A DNA stretch of 64,000 bases from Streptomyces sp. MH60 (GCF_002939385.1 NZ_MULI01000017.1:1-64000); one strand, 5' to 3'. Numbered from the stretch's first letter, positions 9,474-18,399 are shown. Notes: generated by a model from the sequence alone, not told the origin. Program-made: numbers and translations.

Positions 9474-11452
9474 GACGTCGGCTCCGGGTCGCCCAGCACG
9501 GCCACGCCGTAGCGGCCGAGGGTGACGCGGTCGGTGACGACGGCGTCGGTCAGCAGGTCGCGGTGGGTGCCGGGGACGTCGACGGTGACCGGGTCGCGGC
9601 CGTGGTGGAGGAGGAACAGCAGGTCGCCCCGGCGTACCGCCTCGACGTCGGCCGGGAGGGCGTCGAGCACCGGGCGGACGCCCGCGTCGGCCGCGGCACG
9701 GGCCAGCAGGTCGCGCAGCGCGTCCGGCTCGGGGAGGGTGGAGAGGTACCAGGCGCGGCCCTTGCGCAGGACGGCCGGGAGTCCGTCCAGCTCGCCGCCC
9801 CGGTACGGGACCGTCTCGGACGCGGTGCCGTCGGGTTCGATCTCCTCCGACCAGAGGGTGCCGCGGAAACCGTCGCAGTCGGCGCTCTCGCCGGCGTCCA
9901 GGGGCCACCACTCGTGCAGGGTGCGGATGCCGAACAGTTCGCGCAGCCGGGCGTCCATGCCGCCGGTCCTGACCCGGTCGTCCAGGTCGGCGACGCCGGT
10001 GAGGAAGCCGCAGACGAGGGTGCCGCCGCCGCGGACGTGGGCGAGGAGGTTGTCGATCGCCGCGTCGGTGAGGGCGTAGAGCTGGGGCACGACGACGACC
10101 CGGTACGGGGCGAGGTCGCCCTCCGGGTGGGCGAAGTCGGTGGCCAGGTGGGCCCGCCACAGCGCGCGGTGCCAGGTGCGCAGGACGTCCGCGTGGCCGA
10201 CGTGGGCGGAGGGGCGGGCCTCCTGGTCGGCGGCCCACCAGGAGTGCCAGTCGTGCAGGACGGCGATGTCGGCGCCGATCGTGCCACCGGCCGCGTACGG
10301 GCCGAGCCGCGCGAGGTCGGCGCCGAGCTGGACGACCTCCTGGTGGGTACGGCCCTCCTCCCCCGCGTGGGACACCATCCCGGAGTGGAACTTCTCGGCG
10401 CCCTGGCGTGACTGGCGCCACTGGAAGTAGCAGACGGCGTCGGCGCCGCGGGCCACCGCCTGGAGCGACCAGAGGCGGTTGAGGCCGCGCGGCTTGGGGT
10501 GGTTCACCCCGCGCCAGTTGACGGGTCCGGCCGCCTGTTCCATGAGCATCCACGGGCCGCGCGCCTGCGAGCGGGTCATGTCCTGGACCAGGGCGCCCTC
10601 CTGGGCGCCGAACGGGTCGCGCGGGTCGGGGTAGAGGTCGACGGAGACGACGTCCTCCTCCTCGGCCCAGCGCCAGGCGTCCTGGCCGGACCACAGCGGC
10701 ATGAAGTTGGTGGTGACCGGGAGGTGCGGGGTGTGGCGGCGGACGATGTCGCGCTCGGCGGTGTAGCACTCCAGGAGCATGTCGGAGGTGAAGCGCCTGA
10801 AGTCCAGGACCTGGGTGGGGTTCCTCAGGTAGTGGGCGTGGCGGGGTGGGGCGACCTCGGCCCAGTCGCCGTAGCCCTGGCTCCAGAAGGCGGTGCCCCA
10901 GGCGGTGTTGAGGGCGTCGAGGGTGCCGTAGCGGTCCTGGAGCCAGCGGCGGAAGCGGGTGGCGGCCTCGTCGCCGTAGTCGTAGGTGCAGTACTCGTTG
11001 TTGATGTGCCACAGGGTCAGGGCCGGGTGGCTCGCGTACCGCGCGGCGAGGGCCTCGGTGACGGCGGCGGCGTGGCGGCGGTAGGTGGTGCTGGAGTGCG
11101 AGAAGTGCTGTCGGCCGCCCCACCACTCGGTGCGGCCCTCCGCGTCGCGGGGCAGGGTGTCGGGGTGGAGGTGGCCCAGCCAGGGCGGGGGCGAGGCGGT
11201 GGGGGTGGCGAGGACGACGCCGATGCCGGCCTGGTGCATCAGGTCCATGAGCCGGTCCAGCCAGGCGAAGTCGTGGACGCCGGGGCGTGGTTCGAGCCTG
11301 GACCAGGAGAAGACGCCGAGGGTGACGGAGTTGACGCCGGCGGCCTTCATCAGGCGGACGTCCTCGGGCCAGGTCTCCTCGGGCCACTGCTCGGGGTTGT
11401 AGTCGCCGCCGTAGAGGATGCGCCGGCCGGTGACGTCGGACAGGTTCGGCAT
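9470..11452 (-). CDS. Glycoside hydrolase family 42 beta-galactosidase
   Basis: A cytoplasmic retaining beta-galactosidase of 660 aa. The N-terminal TIM barrel starts with the family hallmark ILYGGDYNPEQWP. The acid/base is E153 in WHINNEYC and the nucleophile is E305 in LMEQAAG. A beta-galactosidase trimerisation-like domain and a small C-terminal beta domain follow. Its ATG overlaps the upstream permease stop by one base (TGATG) and its stop overlaps GH95. In context it would remove beta-galactose from imported side-chain oligosaccharides after fucose is taken off. Confidence 0.94.
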   Translation of the reverse strand: MPNLSDVTGRRILYGGDYNPEQWPEETWPEDVRLMKAAGVNSVTLGVFSWSRLEPRPGVHDFAWLDRLMDLMHQAGIGVVLATPTASPPPWLGHLHPDTLPRDAEGRTEWWGGRQHFSHSSTTYRRHAAAVTEALAARYASHPALTLWHINNEYCTYDYGDEAATRFRRWLQDRYGTLDALNTAWGTAFWSQGYGDWAEVAPPRHAHYLRNPTQVLDFRRFTSDMLLECYTAERDIVRRHTPHLPVTTNFMPLWSGQDAWRWAEEEDVVSVDLYPDPRDPFGAQEGALVQDMTRSQARGPWMLMEQAAGPVNWRGVNHPKPRGLNRLWSLQAVARGADAVCYFQWRQSRQGAEKFHSGMVSHAGEEGRTHQEVVQLGADLARLGPYAAGGTIGADIAVLHDWHSWWAADQEARPSAHVGHADVLRTWHRALWRAHLATDFAHPEGDLAPYRVVVVPQLYALTDAAIDNLLAHVRGGGTLVCGFLTGVADLDDRVRTGGMDARLRELFGIRTLHEWWPLDAGESADCDGFRGTLWSEEIEPDGTASETVPYRGGELDGLPAVLRKGRAWYLSTLPEPDALRDLLARAAADAGVRPVLDALPADVEAVRRGDLLFLLHHGRDPVTVDVPGTHRDLLTDAVVTDRVTLGRYGVAVLGDPEPTS

Positions 11453-12423
11453 CAGCCCTTCACCGCCCCGGTGAGCATGCCCTTCTTGAAGTGGCGCTGG
11501 ACGAAGGGCGACAGCACGGCGACCGGCAGCAGGGCCATGACCATCACGGCCATCTGCACGGCGAGGCCGGAGAGTTCACCGGTCTTGATGGCCTGGCCGA
11601 GGCCGACCGGTGCCTCCTGCTTCTGCACCAGCTGGATCATGACGTTCTGGAGGGGCAGCATGTCCTGGTCGTTCAGGTAGAGGGAGGCGTTGAACCAGGC
11701 GCTCCAGTAGCCGACGGCGTAGAACAGGGTGATCACCGCGACGACCGCGCGGGACAGCGGCAGCACGATCTGCCACAGGATGCGCAGGTCCCCGGCGCCG
11801 TCGATGCGGGCGCTGTCGATCAGCTCCTGGGAGATGCCCATGAAGAAGCCGCGCAGCACCAGGATGTTGAAGACGCTGATCGCGCTCGGCAGGATCAGCG
11901 CGAGGTAGCTGTCGGTCAGGCCGAGGGACTGCACCAGCAGGTAGGTGGGGATGAGACCGGCGCTGAAGAACATCGTGGCGAGCAGCACCATGAGGATCCA
12001 GCGGTGGCCGAGGGAGCCGGTGCGGGAGAGCCCGTAGGCGCACAGCACGGACACCGCCATGGAGAACAGGGTGCCGACGAGCGTGATGCCGATGCTGACG
12101 AGGGCGGCGCGGGTGACCTGGCCGCCGCTGAGCAGTTCCTGGTAGGCGACGAAGGTGAGGTCCTTGGGGATCATCACCAGGCCGCCGGCCTCGTCGATGG
12201 ACCTGCGGCTGGACAGGCTGGTGACGACGACGATCCACAGCGGGAAGAGGATGGCCAGGCAGGCCAGGAGCAGCACGAGCCCCTTGCCGGCGAGTCCGGC
12301 CCGGCCGGGCCGCTCCTCCCATGCGGGGCGGGGCGGGGCCGCCCACGGGCGGGGCCGGCGCGCGGGCGCGTCGCTCACGGCGGTCGTCTCCCGTACGGCC
12401 GTGGCTTCGGGTACGGCGGTCAC
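11452..12423 (-). CDS. Carbohydrate ABC transporter permease (MalG/LplC type)
   Basis: An integral membrane permease of 323 aa with about six membrane segments after a Pro/Arg-rich cytoplasmic tail of some 45 residues. The EAA-type coupling loop reads as ELIDSARIDGAGDLRILWQI. The C-terminus FVQRHFKKGMLTGAVKG is the classical MsmG/LplC ending. Start is a GTG at 12423 that overlaps the preceding permease stop (GTGA). It pairs with the next permease to form the channel of a CUT1 importer; no ATPase is encoded nearby. Confidence 0.93.
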   Translation of the reverse strand: MTAVPEATAVRETTAVSDAPARRPRPWAAPPRPAWEERPGRAGLAGKGLVLLLACLAILFPLWIVVVTSLSSRRSIDEAGGLVMIPKDLTFVAYQELLSGGQVTRAALVSIGITLVGTLFSMAVSVLCAYGLSRTGSLGHRWILMVLLATMFFSAGLIPTYLLVQSLGLTDSYLALILPSAISVFNILVLRGFFMGISQELIDSARIDGAGDLRILWQIVLPLSRAVVAVITLFYAVGYWSAWFNASLYLNDQDMLPLQNVMIQLVQKQEAPVGLGQAIKTGELSGLAVQMAVMVMALLPVAVLSPFVQRHFKKGMLTGAVKG

Positions 12424-13457
12424 TTCTTGTACACCCCCTGCTCGCCCATGAGGTGAGCCACCTTGTTGGCCACCAGCACCAGGCCGAGGCTGATGACGCC
12501 CTTGACGAGCCCCGCGGCGGCCGCGTAGCCGAAGTCCTGGTTGCGCACGCCGTTCCACCACACGAAGGTGTCGAGGACCTCCGCGGCGCCGGGGCCGACG
12601 GCGTCGCGTTGCAGCAGGATCTGTTCGAAGCCCACCGTCAGGGCGTCGCCGACGCGCAGCACCAGCAGCAGGGCGATCACCGGACGCAGCGCGGGCAGCG
12701 TGACGTGCCACATGCGGCGCCAGCGGTTCGCGCCGTCCATCGCGGCGGCCTCGTACAGGTCGGGGCTGACCGAGGCGAGGGCGGCGAGGAAGACGATGAT
12801 CCCCCAGCCGGCGTCCTTCCACACGCTCTGCGCGGTGACCAGGAACTTGAAGGTGTCCGGGTCGGTCATGACGCTGAGCCCGTCGTACCCGTGGTCGCGC
12901 AGCAGCTGGGACAGCAGCCCGGCGCCGCCGAGCAGCTGCTGGAAGACGGCGATGACCAGCACCCACGAGAAGAAGTGCGGCAGGTAGAGGATGGCCTGCG
13001 AGATCGCCCGCACCCGGGGCCGCACCACGCTGTTGATGAGCAGCGCGAGCCCGATGGGGATCGGGAAGTACAGCAGGAGCTGGAGCACGAAGAGCACGAG
13101 CGTATTGCGCACCGAGTTCCAGAAGGCGGAGTCCTCGAAGATCCGCTGGAAGTTCTCCAGGCCCACCCAGGGGCTGTGCAGCATGGAGACGATGCCGTTG
13201 TCGGAGATGTACGGGTCGTACTCCTGGAAGGCGACGACGTTTCCGAGGATCGGCACGTAGTTGAAGAGCAGCACCAGCAGCACGGCCGGCAGGGTCATCA
13301 GCAGCAGTACGCGGTCGCGCCGGAACCGCAGCCGCAGGCTCAGCTTCCCGGGGTGCCGCTTCTTCCCGCGGGGGCCGGCGGCATCGCCGGACGCCACCGG
13401 GGTCTTCTTCGTCGCTTCGGCCTCGGTCCTGGTCCGAGGCACCGTGCTGTGGGACAC
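12420..13457 (-). CDS. Carbohydrate ABC transporter permease (LplB/MalF type)
   Basis: A 345-aa permease with a basic N-terminal tail and about six membrane helices. The EAA loop is visible as EAAAMDGANRWRRMWHVTLP around residue 240. Features such as the YLPHFFSWVLVI helix and the C-terminal GEQGVYKK resemble the LplB/YtcP group, which imports complex plant oligosaccharides. It lies 27 bases after the binding-protein gene and overlaps the second permease by 4 bp. Confidence 0.93.
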   Translation of the reverse strand: MSHSTVPRTRTEAEATKKTPVASGDAAGPRGKKRHPGKLSLRLRFRRDRVLLLMTLPAVLLVLLFNYVPILGNVVAFQEYDPYISDNGIVSMLHSPWVGLENFQRIFEDSAFWNSVRNTLVLFVLQLLLYFPIPIGLALLINSVVRPRVRAISQAILYLPHFFSWVLVIAVFQQLLGGAGLLSQLLRDHGYDGLSVMTDPDTFKFLVTAQSVWKDAGWGIIVFLAALASVSPDLYEAAAMDGANRWRRMWHVTLPALRPVIALLLVLRVGDALTVGFEQILLQRDAVGPGAAEVLDTFVWWNGVRNQDFGYAAAAGLVKGVISLGLVLVANKVAHLMGEQGVYKK

Positions 13458-13484
13458 GGTGGTTCTCCTTGCCTCGGTACCTGG

Positions 13485-15170
13485 TCAGCCGGCCGCCGGC
13501 CCGTTCTCGTCGAGGAGCTTGTGGTACCAGTCGCGCAGCTTGTCCCCGCCCTTGCTCTTCCAGTCGGAGACGGCCTGCTGCATGTCGCCGATCTTCTTGC
13601 GGCCGCGGACGATGTCGTCCTCCAACTGTTCGAAGTCGTTGGAGAGGTTGGTGTAGCGGGCGGGCTCGACGATCTGCATGCCGTAGAACGTGGGCTTCCT
13701 GGTGACGGCGCCCGTCCGTTGCTGCCACTCGACCTGCCCCTTGGCGACCTCGGGGAAGTCGGGGTGGGCGATGGTCGCCGCGGGGCTCGCCACCATCACG
13801 TAGGCGTTCATCACGTCGATGTTGCCCTGGTCGGTCTTGGTGGGCACGCCGTCCTTGACGGTGTAGTGGGTGCCCTCGACGCCGTAGTTGGTGGCCATGT
13901 ACTCCTTGGTCCCGTACGGCGCCGCGGTGACGTTGGCGACGGCCAGCACGTCGCGGATCACGGACTTGGACGCCTTCTTGTTGACGAAGGCGAAGATGCT
14001 GGCCGGGTTCTGCGCCCACAGCGTGGGTGCGCCGCCGTCGTGCCCGAAGAAGTCCATCCCCCAGATCTTGAACTCGGGGTTCTGGGTGGCCTGTTCCGCG
14101 GTGCGGCTCCACCACTGGGAGATGTCCTGGTTGTAGACGAGGAACTCACCGGCGGCGAACTTGGGTCCGGGGTCGGCGGCGTTGGACTTGCCGAGCTTGG
14201 CGTCGGGGTGCACCACCCCGGCGGCGAACAGCTTGCGCGTCCACTCCAGCGCTTCGAGGTACTCGTCGGTCTCGGCGCGGTAGACCAGCTTGCCGTCGAC
14301 CTGGTTCCAGCCGAGCGACTTCTCGTTGCCGGAGAGCACACCGAAGGCGTTGAAGGCGGTCCACTTCATGTCCAGACAGGCCCAGCGCTTGGCCCTGGCG
14401 TTGGTGGCGTCCTTGGCCAGCGCCATGAACTCGTCGCAGGACCGGGGGACTTCGTAGCCCTCCTTCTCGAAGATGTCCTGCCGGTACAGCGGCACGATGC
14501 CGGACACGTACGAGGACGGCATCGGCAGGCCGAGCAGCTTGCCGCCGAAGATGGACCGCCGCCAGGCGTCGGTGGGGATCGCGGCGAGGTTCGGGTACTC
14601 CTTGACCGCGTCGCCGGACAGGTAGGGGCCGAGGTCGGCGAACTTGCCGATGATGGCGCTGGGTATCTTGCCGGTCATGTTCCAGCCGGGCACGACCACC
14701 ACGTCCGGCACCTCGCTGGAGGCGAGGACCGCGCCGAGCTTCTGGTCGTAGGTGTTGCCGTCCTGGTTCTGCCAGGCGACGTCGACGCCGATGAGGTCGT
14801 TCATCGCCCGGTAGTAGGCGTTGTCCGCCTTGGGCGGGGACCCCCAGAACGGCGACATGATCGTGACCTCGCCGCCCTTGCCGAGCTTCTTGGGCACCGA
14901 GGTCTTCAGCTCCGCGAGGTCGAGCTTGCTCGTGAAGCCGACCGCGGAGCCGTTCTTGCTGGGGATGTCGGGCGTGACGACGCTGCCCGCCACGTACGCC
15001 GGCAGCAGCTTCTCGGCGTCCTTGCCCGACGTGGTGCCGTCGCGCGAGCCTCCGTCGGATCCGCCGCAGGCGGAGAGCAGCGGCACCCCTCCCGCCACCG
15101 CCGCGGTGGCGACCGCGGTGGAGGCGAGGAAACTTCTCCGGCTGGGACCGGAGGCGGCGTTCGGCGTCAT
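13485..15170 (-). CDS. Extracellular sugar-binding lipoprotein of the ABC importer
   Basis: A large solute-binding protein (561 aa; LplA/YtcQ-like rather than the 400-430 aa maltose type). The N-terminus combines a Tat-like SRRSFL motif with a lipobox LLSAC, so it is probably exported folded and lipid-anchored. The start is the ATG at 15170; the open frame upstream only covers the regulatory region. It is first in the operon, downstream of a promoter with a LacI-type palindrome at the expected transcription start. Its size suits oligosaccharides larger than disaccharides. The ligand is inferred from the enzymes downstream. Confidence 0.92.
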   Translation of the reverse strand: MTPNAASGPSRRSFLASTAVATAAVAGGVPLLSACGGSDGGSRDGTTSGKDAEKLLPAYVAGSVVTPDIPSKNGSAVGFTSKLDLAELKTSVPKKLGKGGEVTIMSPFWGSPPKADNAYYRAMNDLIGVDVAWQNQDGNTYDQKLGAVLASSEVPDVVVVPGWNMTGKIPSAIIGKFADLGPYLSGDAVKEYPNLAAIPTDAWRRSIFGGKLLGLPMPSSYVSGIVPLYRQDIFEKEGYEVPRSCDEFMALAKDATNARAKRWACLDMKWTAFNAFGVLSGNEKSLGWNQVDGKLVYRAETDEYLEALEWTRKLFAAGVVHPDAKLGKSNAADPGPKFAAGEFLVYNQDISQWWSRTAEQATQNPEFKIWGMDFFGHDGGAPTLWAQNPASIFAFVNKKASKSVIRDVLAVANVTAAPYGTKEYMATNYGVEGTHYTVKDGVPTKTDQGNIDVMNAYVMVASPAATIAHPDFPEVAKGQVEWQQRTGAVTRKPTFYGMQIVEPARYTNLSNDFEQLEDDIVRGRKKIGDMQQAVSDWKSKGGDKLRDWYHKLLDENGPAAG

Positions 15171-15262
15171 GTGCGTCAACCCTTCGTGCCTTCGTGGCGC
15201 ACCACAGGAGACCCGACGGGCCGTCGGCTGCGGTGTGTTGAGGGAACTGAAACCAGCGCCTG

Positions 15263-15276
15263 TCGAAGCGCTTCGA
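15263..15276. promoter_or_regulatory. Operator palindrome before the importer operon (site 3)
   Basis: TCGAAGCGCTTCGA, a perfect 14-bp palindrome and an exact copy of the core before the LacI gene. It lies about 90 bases upstream of the binding-protein start and 10 bases past the inferred -10, so bound repressor would cover the transcription start. Confidence 0.75.
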
Positions 15277-15286
15277 TGTTGCAGCG

Positions 15287-15315
15287 AGGTTAAGTTAACC
15301 CCTCGGGGGGCACAA
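15287..15315 (-). promoter_or_regulatory. Probable promoter of the importer-glycosidase operon
   Basis: On the minus strand TTGTGC (15315-15310) and TAACCT (15292-15287) are separated by 17 bases, a vegetative-type spacing. The AT-rich GTTAACTTAACC stretch is unusual in this genome. The operator at 15263-15276 follows at once. Confidence 0.45.
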
Positions 15316-15453
15316 GGGTCGTCCCCAAGATTCCTGTCCGGCGCCACCGGCACCGGCGTTGGCCGAACTGTTCCTTGCCACGTTGCAATGCGGCACGGGC
15401 GCAGCCGCGATCCGACGCAGTGTCTTGACACCCACCCGGGGCTGCACAGAGCA

Positions 15454-15467
15454 TCGAAGCGCTTCGA
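15454..15467. promoter_or_regulatory. Operator palindrome before GH3 (site 4)
   Basis: A second exact TCGAAGCGCTTCGA copy, 34 bases before the GH3 start codon and 23 bases after a TTGACA hexamer. It is placed to block transcription of the GH3 gene. Confidence 0.75.
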
Positions 15468-15501
15468 CGTCCTGCCCGCACCATCGCAAGGGGACCTCCA
15501 C

Positions 15502-18342
15502 GTGACCGCACCCACGCCGCCGTTCCGTGATCCGCAGCTGCCGTTCGCGAAGCGCGTCGACGACCTGATGTCGCGGCTCACCCTCGATGAGAAGACCGCC
15601 TTCCTGCACCAGTTCGCGCCCGCGGTCGAACGGCTCGGCATCGCCGCCTTCCGCACCGGCCAGGAGGCACTGCACGGCGTGGCCTGGATGGGCCCGGCGA
15701 CCGTGTTCCCACAGGCCGTGGGGCTCGGCGCCACCTGGAACGAGGAGTTGGTGCGGCGGGTCGGCGAGGCGGTCTCCAAGGAGGCCCGGGCGATGCGCGC
15801 CCGCGACGAACGCGTGGGCCTCAACGTCTGGTCTCCCACCGTGAATCTGCTGCGCCACCCGCTGTGGGGCCGCAACGAGGAGGGCTACTCCGAGGACCCG
15901 AGGCTCACCTCGGCCATCGCCACCGCCTACACCCGGGGGCTGCGCGGCGACCACCCGACGTACTGGCGCACCGCGCCCGTCCTCAAGCACTGGCTCGCCC
16001 ACAACAACGAGACCGACCGAGACACCTCCTCGTCCTCCGTCCGCCCGCGCGTCCTCAACGAGTACGACCTGCGGGCCTTCCGCGAGACGGTCGAGGCGGG
16101 CGCGGTGGCCGGGGTGATGCCGGCCTACAACCTGGTCAACGGCCGCCCCAACCACCTCTCCCCCTACCTGGCCCGGCACCTGCGCACCTGGACGGAGGAC
16201 GAGCTGCTGGTCTGCTCGGACGCGGGCGCGCCCTCCAACCTGGTCGACTCGGAGCACTACTTCGACACCCACGAGGAGGCGACCGCCGCCGCGCTGCGGG
16301 CCGGGGTGGACAGCTTCACCGACCACGGCACGGACTCCTCGCGGATCCTCGCGCGCCTCCGGGGCGCCCTGGAGCAGGGCCTGTTGACCGAGGCGGACGT
16401 GGACGCGGCCGTACGCCGTCAGCTGTCGGTCCGCTTCCGGCTCGGCGAGTTCGACCCGGAGCACGACCCGTACGCGGGTGTCGACGACTTCGACACCCCG
16501 GAGCACCGGGCGCTCGCGCGGGAGGCGGCCGAGCAGGCGGTGGTCCTGCTCAAGAACGACGGCGTCCTGCCGCTGGCCCCCGACACCCGCGTCGCCGTCG
16601 TCGGACTGCTCGCCGACGAGTGCAAGCTCGACTGGTACAGCGGCACGCTCATCCACCGCTCGACCCCGCTGGAGGGCCTGTACGAGCGGTTCGGCGCCGA
16701 CCGCGTGAGCTTCGCGGAGGGCGTGGACCGCGTCCGGCTGCGCACCGCCGACGGCACCTTCCTGCACGTCCTCCCGTCGGACGACTCCCCCGCCGAGGCG
16801 CTCGGCACGGAGGGTGCCCTCGACCCGGCGCTGCTCGCCGGCCGCACCGACCTGCCGCCCCTGACCACCGACGCCGTCGGCACCGAACTGGCGGTCGTCG
16901 ACTGGGGAGAGGACGTGCTCACCCTGCGCGCGCCCGACGGCCGGTACCTGTCCGTCGCCGGGGACGGCTTCGTGCGCGCCTCCGCCGACCAGCCCGGCGG
17001 CTGGGTCGTGCAGGAGACCTTCCGGCTGGAACCCCATGCGAGCGGTCACCTCCTGCGGCACACGGGAACGGGTCGTCCCGTCCAGGTCGCCGCCGACGGT
17101 GTGAAGGTTGCCGAGGACGACGCGGACGCCGGCGTCTTCGAACTGGTCGTCGCCGAGCGCGGCGAGGACGCGGTGACACGGGCGGCGGCGGGGGCGGACG
17201 TGGTCGTCGTGGTCGCGGGCAACGACCCGCACATCAACGGCCGCGAGACCGAGGACCGTACGACGCTGCGGCTGCCCGCCCACCAGGAGCGGCTGCTGCG
17301 CGCGGCCCGCGCCGCCAATCCGGCGACCGTGCTGGCGCTGGTGTCCGCCTACCCGTACGCGGTCGACGTGGCGGCGCTCCCGGCGGTGCTGTGGACCGCG
17401 CACGGCGGCCAGGCGGCCGGTACGGCGCTCGCCCGGGTCCTGGCCGGTGACGTGTCCCCGGCGGGCCGGCTCCCGCAGACCTGGTACGCCGACGACGCCG
17501 ACCTGCCCGGCCTGCTCGACTACGACGTGATCGGCGGCCGCCAGACCTACCTGTACTTCGAGGGGACGCCGCTGTTCCCGTTCGGCCACGGCCTGTCCTA
17601 CGCGTCCTTCGGGTACGGGGACCTGACGGCACGGGTGCGGGACGGGGCCGGGCCGGTGTCCGTGTCCTTCACGGTCACCAACACCGGGGAGACGACCGCC
17701 GACGAGGTGGCCCAGCTCTACGTCCGCGCCCAGGACCCCTCGGTCCCGCGTCCGCGCCGCGAACTGCTGGCCCACCGCCGGCTCACCCTCGCCCCGGGGG
17801 CGTCGGACCGGGTCTCCTTCGAGGTCCCGCTGTCCGCGTTCGCGTTCTGGGACGTCGCGCACGGCCGGTGGCGGCTGGAGCCGGGGCCGTACGCCCTGCT
17901 GGTGGGTGCCTCCAGCGAGGACGTGCGCCTGTCGACGACCGTCACCCTCGGCGGCGAGCCTGGCGCACCGCGTCCGGTCGGAGCACGCGGTCTGGACGCG
18001 GCCGACTTCGACGAGCAGAGCGGCACGGAGATCGTCGACCGTACGAAGACGGTGGGCGACGCGGTGACGGCGGTCACCGGACGGACGGGGCAACTGCTCT
18101 ACCGCGCCTGCGACTTCGGCGCCGGCGTGACCGGGGTGACCGTGTCCGTGGCGGGCGCGGGCTCGGTCGAGGTCGCCCTGGACGGCGGCCCGGCGGTGGC
18201 GGTCCTGTCGCCGGACGCGCCGACCGCGGGGCCGTACGACTACGTGGACCTGGCGAGCGCCTTCACCGCGGAGGGCGTCCACGACCTCCGCGTCACGCTG
18301 CGCGGCGCACTGCGGCTCGCGCACGTCGGCTTCTCCGGCTGA
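15502..18342 (+). CDS. Intracellular GH3 beta-glycosidase with inserted beta-trefoil-like and C-terminal CBM6-like regions
   Basis: A 946-aa retaining glycosidase (beta-glucosidase or beta-xylosidase class) without a signal peptide. The TIM barrel holds KHWLAHNNE and the nucleophile D240 in LLVCSDAGAP. The alpha/beta sandwich domain follows (VVLLKNDGVLPL). It is interrupted at about residues 408-552 by a segment with repeated RLRTADGTFL/LRAPDGRYLSV units that looks like a fascin or ricin-type trefoil, at the place where other GH3 enzymes carry PA14. After FPFGHGLSY comes an Fn3-like domain. The last 110 or so residues (from AADFDEQSG) resemble a CBM6-type module. Start is a GTG with AAGGGGA 7 bases upstream. 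It is divergent from the importer operon and shares its operator, so it probably finishes hydrolysis of imported oligosaccharides. Confidence 0.9.
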   Translation: MTAPTPPFRDPQLPFAKRVDDLMSRLTLDEKTAFLHQFAPAVERLGIAAFRTGQEALHGVAWMGPATVFPQAVGLGATWNEELVRRVGEAVSKEARAMRARDERVGLNVWSPTVNLLRHPLWGRNEEGYSEDPRLTSAIATAYTRGLRGDHPTYWRTAPVLKHWLAHNNETDRDTSSSSVRPRVLNEYDLRAFRETVEAGAVAGVMPAYNLVNGRPNHLSPYLARHLRTWTEDELLVCSDAGAPSNLVDSEHYFDTHEEATAAALRAGVDSFTDHGTDSSRILARLRGALEQGLLTEADVDAAVRRQLSVRFRLGEFDPEHDPYAGVDDFDTPEHRALAREAAEQAVVLLKNDGVLPLAPDTRVAVVGLLADECKLDWYSGTLIHRSTPLEGLYERFGADRVSFAEGVDRVRLRTADGTFLHVLPSDDSPAEALGTEGALDPALLAGRTDLPPLTTDAVGTELAVVDWGEDVLTLRAPDGRYLSVAGDGFVRASADQPGGWVVQETFRLEPHASGHLLRHTGTGRPVQVAADGVKVAEDDADAGVFELVVAERGEDAVTRAAAGADVVVVVAGNDPHINGRETEDRTTLRLPAHQERLLRAARAANPATVLALVSAYPYAVDVAALPAVLWTAHGGQAAGTALARVLAGDVSPAGRLPQTWYADDADLPGLLDYDVIGGRQTYLYFEGTPLFPFGHGLSYASFGYGDLTARVRDGAGPVSVSFTVTNTGETTADEVAQLYVRAQDPSVPRPRRELLAHRRLTLAPGASDRVSFEVPLSAFAFWDVAHGRWRLEPGPYALLVGASSEDVRLSTTVTLGGEPGAPRPVGARGLDAADFDEQSGTEIVDRTKTVGDAVTAVTGRTGQLLYRACDFGAGVTGVTVSVAGAGSVEVALDGGPAVAVLSPDAPTAGPYDYVDLASAFTAEGVHDLRVTLRGALRLAHVGFSG

Positions 18343-18367
18343 GGGTCCGGAGGAGGCAGGAGGGCGG

Positions 18368-18399
18368 GGCCCGGCGCCGGTGCCTACCGGTGCCGGGCC
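18368..18399. terminator. Hairpin after GH3
   Basis: GGCCCGGC and GCCGGGCC arms enclose a CCGGT/ACCGG inner stem with a GCCT loop. It lies 25 bases after the GH3 stop, so it can end that transcript. It overlaps the 3' end of the LuxR remnant. Confidence 0.6.

Larger units (their letters stand above)
15171..15501. promoter_or_regulatory. Divergent control region between the importer operon and GH3
   Basis: This 331-base gap has no gene. It carries two perfect operator palindromes, one near each start. It also holds a recognisable minus-strand promoter, and a TTGACA hexamer at 15425-15430 that could be the -35 of the GH3 promoter, though no good -10 follows it. The symmetric layout suggests that one LacI-family regulator silences both directions. 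Confidence 0.65.

Noticed and set aside
7245..11387. One long minus-strand frame that could read as a GH42-GH95 fusion
   Set aside because: Its first half is the wrong frame of GH42. The real GH95 starts at the ATGA overlap at 9473, so there are two separate proteins.
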